Source of the DNA: DT-68 sp965263245
Lineage (GTDB): Bacteria; Bacillota_I; Bacilli_A; Mycoplasmatales; Metamycoplasmataceae
Direction: 5' to 3'
NCBI GenBank assembly: GCA_965263245.1
Contig: CBDHHR010000280.1
Coordinates: 1-64,000 of the forward strand
Length of the DNA: 64,000 nt
The position numbers were made by a program, and so were the translations under genes. The notes beneath the pieces are model-generated. The model was not told where the DNA came from. It ran no database searches and saw nothing but the letters and a program-made list of their open reading frames with translations. Below, in pieces: positions 63,546 through 64,000 of this stretch. Numbering within the stretch: the stretch's first letter is position 1; every line of letters begins with the position of its first letter.

Positions 63546-64000
63546 GTGTACAAAGACAGAACAAGGGAGTGTACAAAGTTAGAACAAGGGAGTGTACATA
63601 GACAGAACAAGGGAGTGTACAAAGACAGAACAAGACAGTGTATGAAGACAGAACAAGGGAGTGTACAAAGACAGAACAAGGGAGTGTACATAGACAGAAC
63701 AAGGGAGTGTACAAAGACAGAACAAGACAGTGTATGAAGACAGAACAAGGGAGTGTACAAAGACAGAACAAGGGAGTGTACATAGACAGAACAAGGGAGT
63801 GTACAAAGACAGAACAAGACAGTGTACAAAGTTAGAACAAGGGAGTGTGCAAAGGCAGAACAAGGGAGAGTGTATGAAGACAGAACAAGGCAGTGTACGT
63901 AGACAGAACAAGGGAGTGTACAAAGACAGAACAAGACAGTGTATGAAGACAGAACAAGGGAGTGTACGAATACAGAACAAGGGAGTGTACAACAGACAGA
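63546..64000 (+). repeat. Resumed variant-rich tail, copy 4 (cut by window edge)
   Basis: It shows AAGTTAG, ATGAAG/ACATAG tetramers, GTGCAAAGGCAG, the GGGAGAGTG insertion, ACGTAG, ACGAATAC and ACAACAG in the order seen in beta and beta-prime blocks (for example 20,390-20,840). It supports the view that the 14.4-kb unit continues past the window. Confidence 0.7.

Larger units (their letters stand above)
1..64000 (+). repeat. Satellite array of a 23-bp monomer spanning the whole window
   Basis: Every line of the window can be parsed into consecutive copies of one 23-bp unit, plain example 33,230-33,252, beginning ACAAAGACAG and ending AACAAGGGAGTGT. About 2,780 monomers fit in 64 kb. Most differ from the plain form at one to four of a small set of recurrent positions. 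The register is kept for kilobases and is broken only at the short patches listed separately. The + strand unit holds 11 A, 7 G, 3 C and 2 T, so it is strongly purine-biased. Both window edges fall inside monomers, so the array continues on either side. A satellite or giant minisatellite of a eukaryotic genome is the only reading I can support. The family is not one I recognise, and its chromosomal position cannot be inferred from sequence alone. Confidence 0.98.
50696..64000 (+). repeat. Higher-order repeat copy 4 (right-truncated by window)
   Basis: Block order is gamma 50,696, alpha 54,584, delta 57,146 and beta 58,729, then a uniform-monomer tract from about 61,515. This mirrors copy 2, 28.8 kb upstream. 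The window ends about 450 bp into the resumed variant-rich tail, so roughly the last 1-2 kb of this copy is not seen. Register breaks occur at 53,124-53,212, 53,819-53,830, 55,351-55,366, 55,811-55,830, 56,031-56,070, 57,869-57,924 and 60,641-60,660. Confidence 0.83.

Noticed and set aside
1..64000. CRISPR array
   Set aside because: Repeats are directly adjacent with no unique spacers, and there are no cas genes.
1..64000. Telomeric or alpha-satellite DNA, or a CENP-B box
   Set aside because: The unit does not resemble TTAGGG-type repeats, 171-bp monomers or the CENP-B box pattern. A centromeric role cannot be inferred or excluded from sequence.
1..64000. G-quadruplex array
   Set aside because: Only one GGG per 23 bp at most, so loops of about 20 nt would be needed, and many monomers have GGC or GAC instead of GGG.
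1..64000. Triplex-forming mirror repeat
   Set aside because: The longest purine run in the plain monomer is seven bases (AAGGGAG), too short for stable intramolecular triplexes.
1..64000. AAGGGAG before GTG as ribosome binding sites
   Set aside because: It lies directly against the GTG in every monomer, so spacing is wrong, and it is simply part of the satellite unit.
1..64000. tRNA, rRNA or other structured RNA genes, promoters and terminators
   Set aside because: No non-repeat segment exists that could hold one; the only inverted symmetry is the 6-bp TGTACA palindrome in each plain junction.

Overview
The window is one uninterrupted tandem-repeat (satellite) array. From the first base to the last the + strand is built of about 2,780 copies of a 23-bp monomer and close variants, and both edges lie inside the array. 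I find no unique sequence, no convincing gene, no RNA gene, no transposon remnant and no prokaryotic element. This points to constitutive heterochromatin or a very large minisatellite of a eukaryote. The sequence does not allow me to name the species.

A plain monomer (for example 33,230-33,252) begins ACAAAGACAG and ends AACAAGGGAGTGT. It is 18/23 purine on the + strand, about 43% GC, and has no CpG. Recurrent variants, numbered from the A of ACAAAG, are: ACATAG (position 4), ATGAAG and ACGAAG (positions 2-3), GAATAC (position 6), GATC instead of GAAC (position 12), GGG/GGC/GAC (positions 17-18), GTGAAC (position 23), AAGTTAG, AAGTCAG, and a GTGCAAAGGCAG form. The order of these variants, not the monomer itself, carries the long-range structure.

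The hierarchy I can read is as follows. Local multimers are 69 bp (3 monomers), 92 bp (4) and 138 bp (6). Above these is an 874-bp tandem duplication, then blocks of about 1.5-3.9 kb, then a higher-order unit of about 14.4 kb. Using landmark variants, the higher-order copies start at 7,407, 21,890, 36,220 and 50,696 (spacings 14,483, 14,330 and 14,476 bp), preceded by a partial copy at 1-7,406. Within a copy the order is gamma, alpha, delta, beta, then a fifth segment. In copies 1 and 3 that segment is a 3.3-kb beta-prime block. In copies 2 and 4 it is a roughly 2-kb tract of nearly uniform monomers followed by a beta-prime tail. In the partial copy 0, beta joins the next gamma directly. At this segment copies alternate 1=3 and 2=4, so a 28.8-kb dimer period is superimposed.

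Copies are nearly identical over long stretches, but short patches where the 23-bp register breaks recur at the same phase of the 14.4-kb unit in copies 2, 3 and 4 and are rare in copies 0 and 1. They are either real rearrangement points or assembly and consensus artefacts, and raw reads are needed to tell which. Long open reading frames (up to 1,033 codons on the - strand) are a passive result of the repeat and are not reported as genes.
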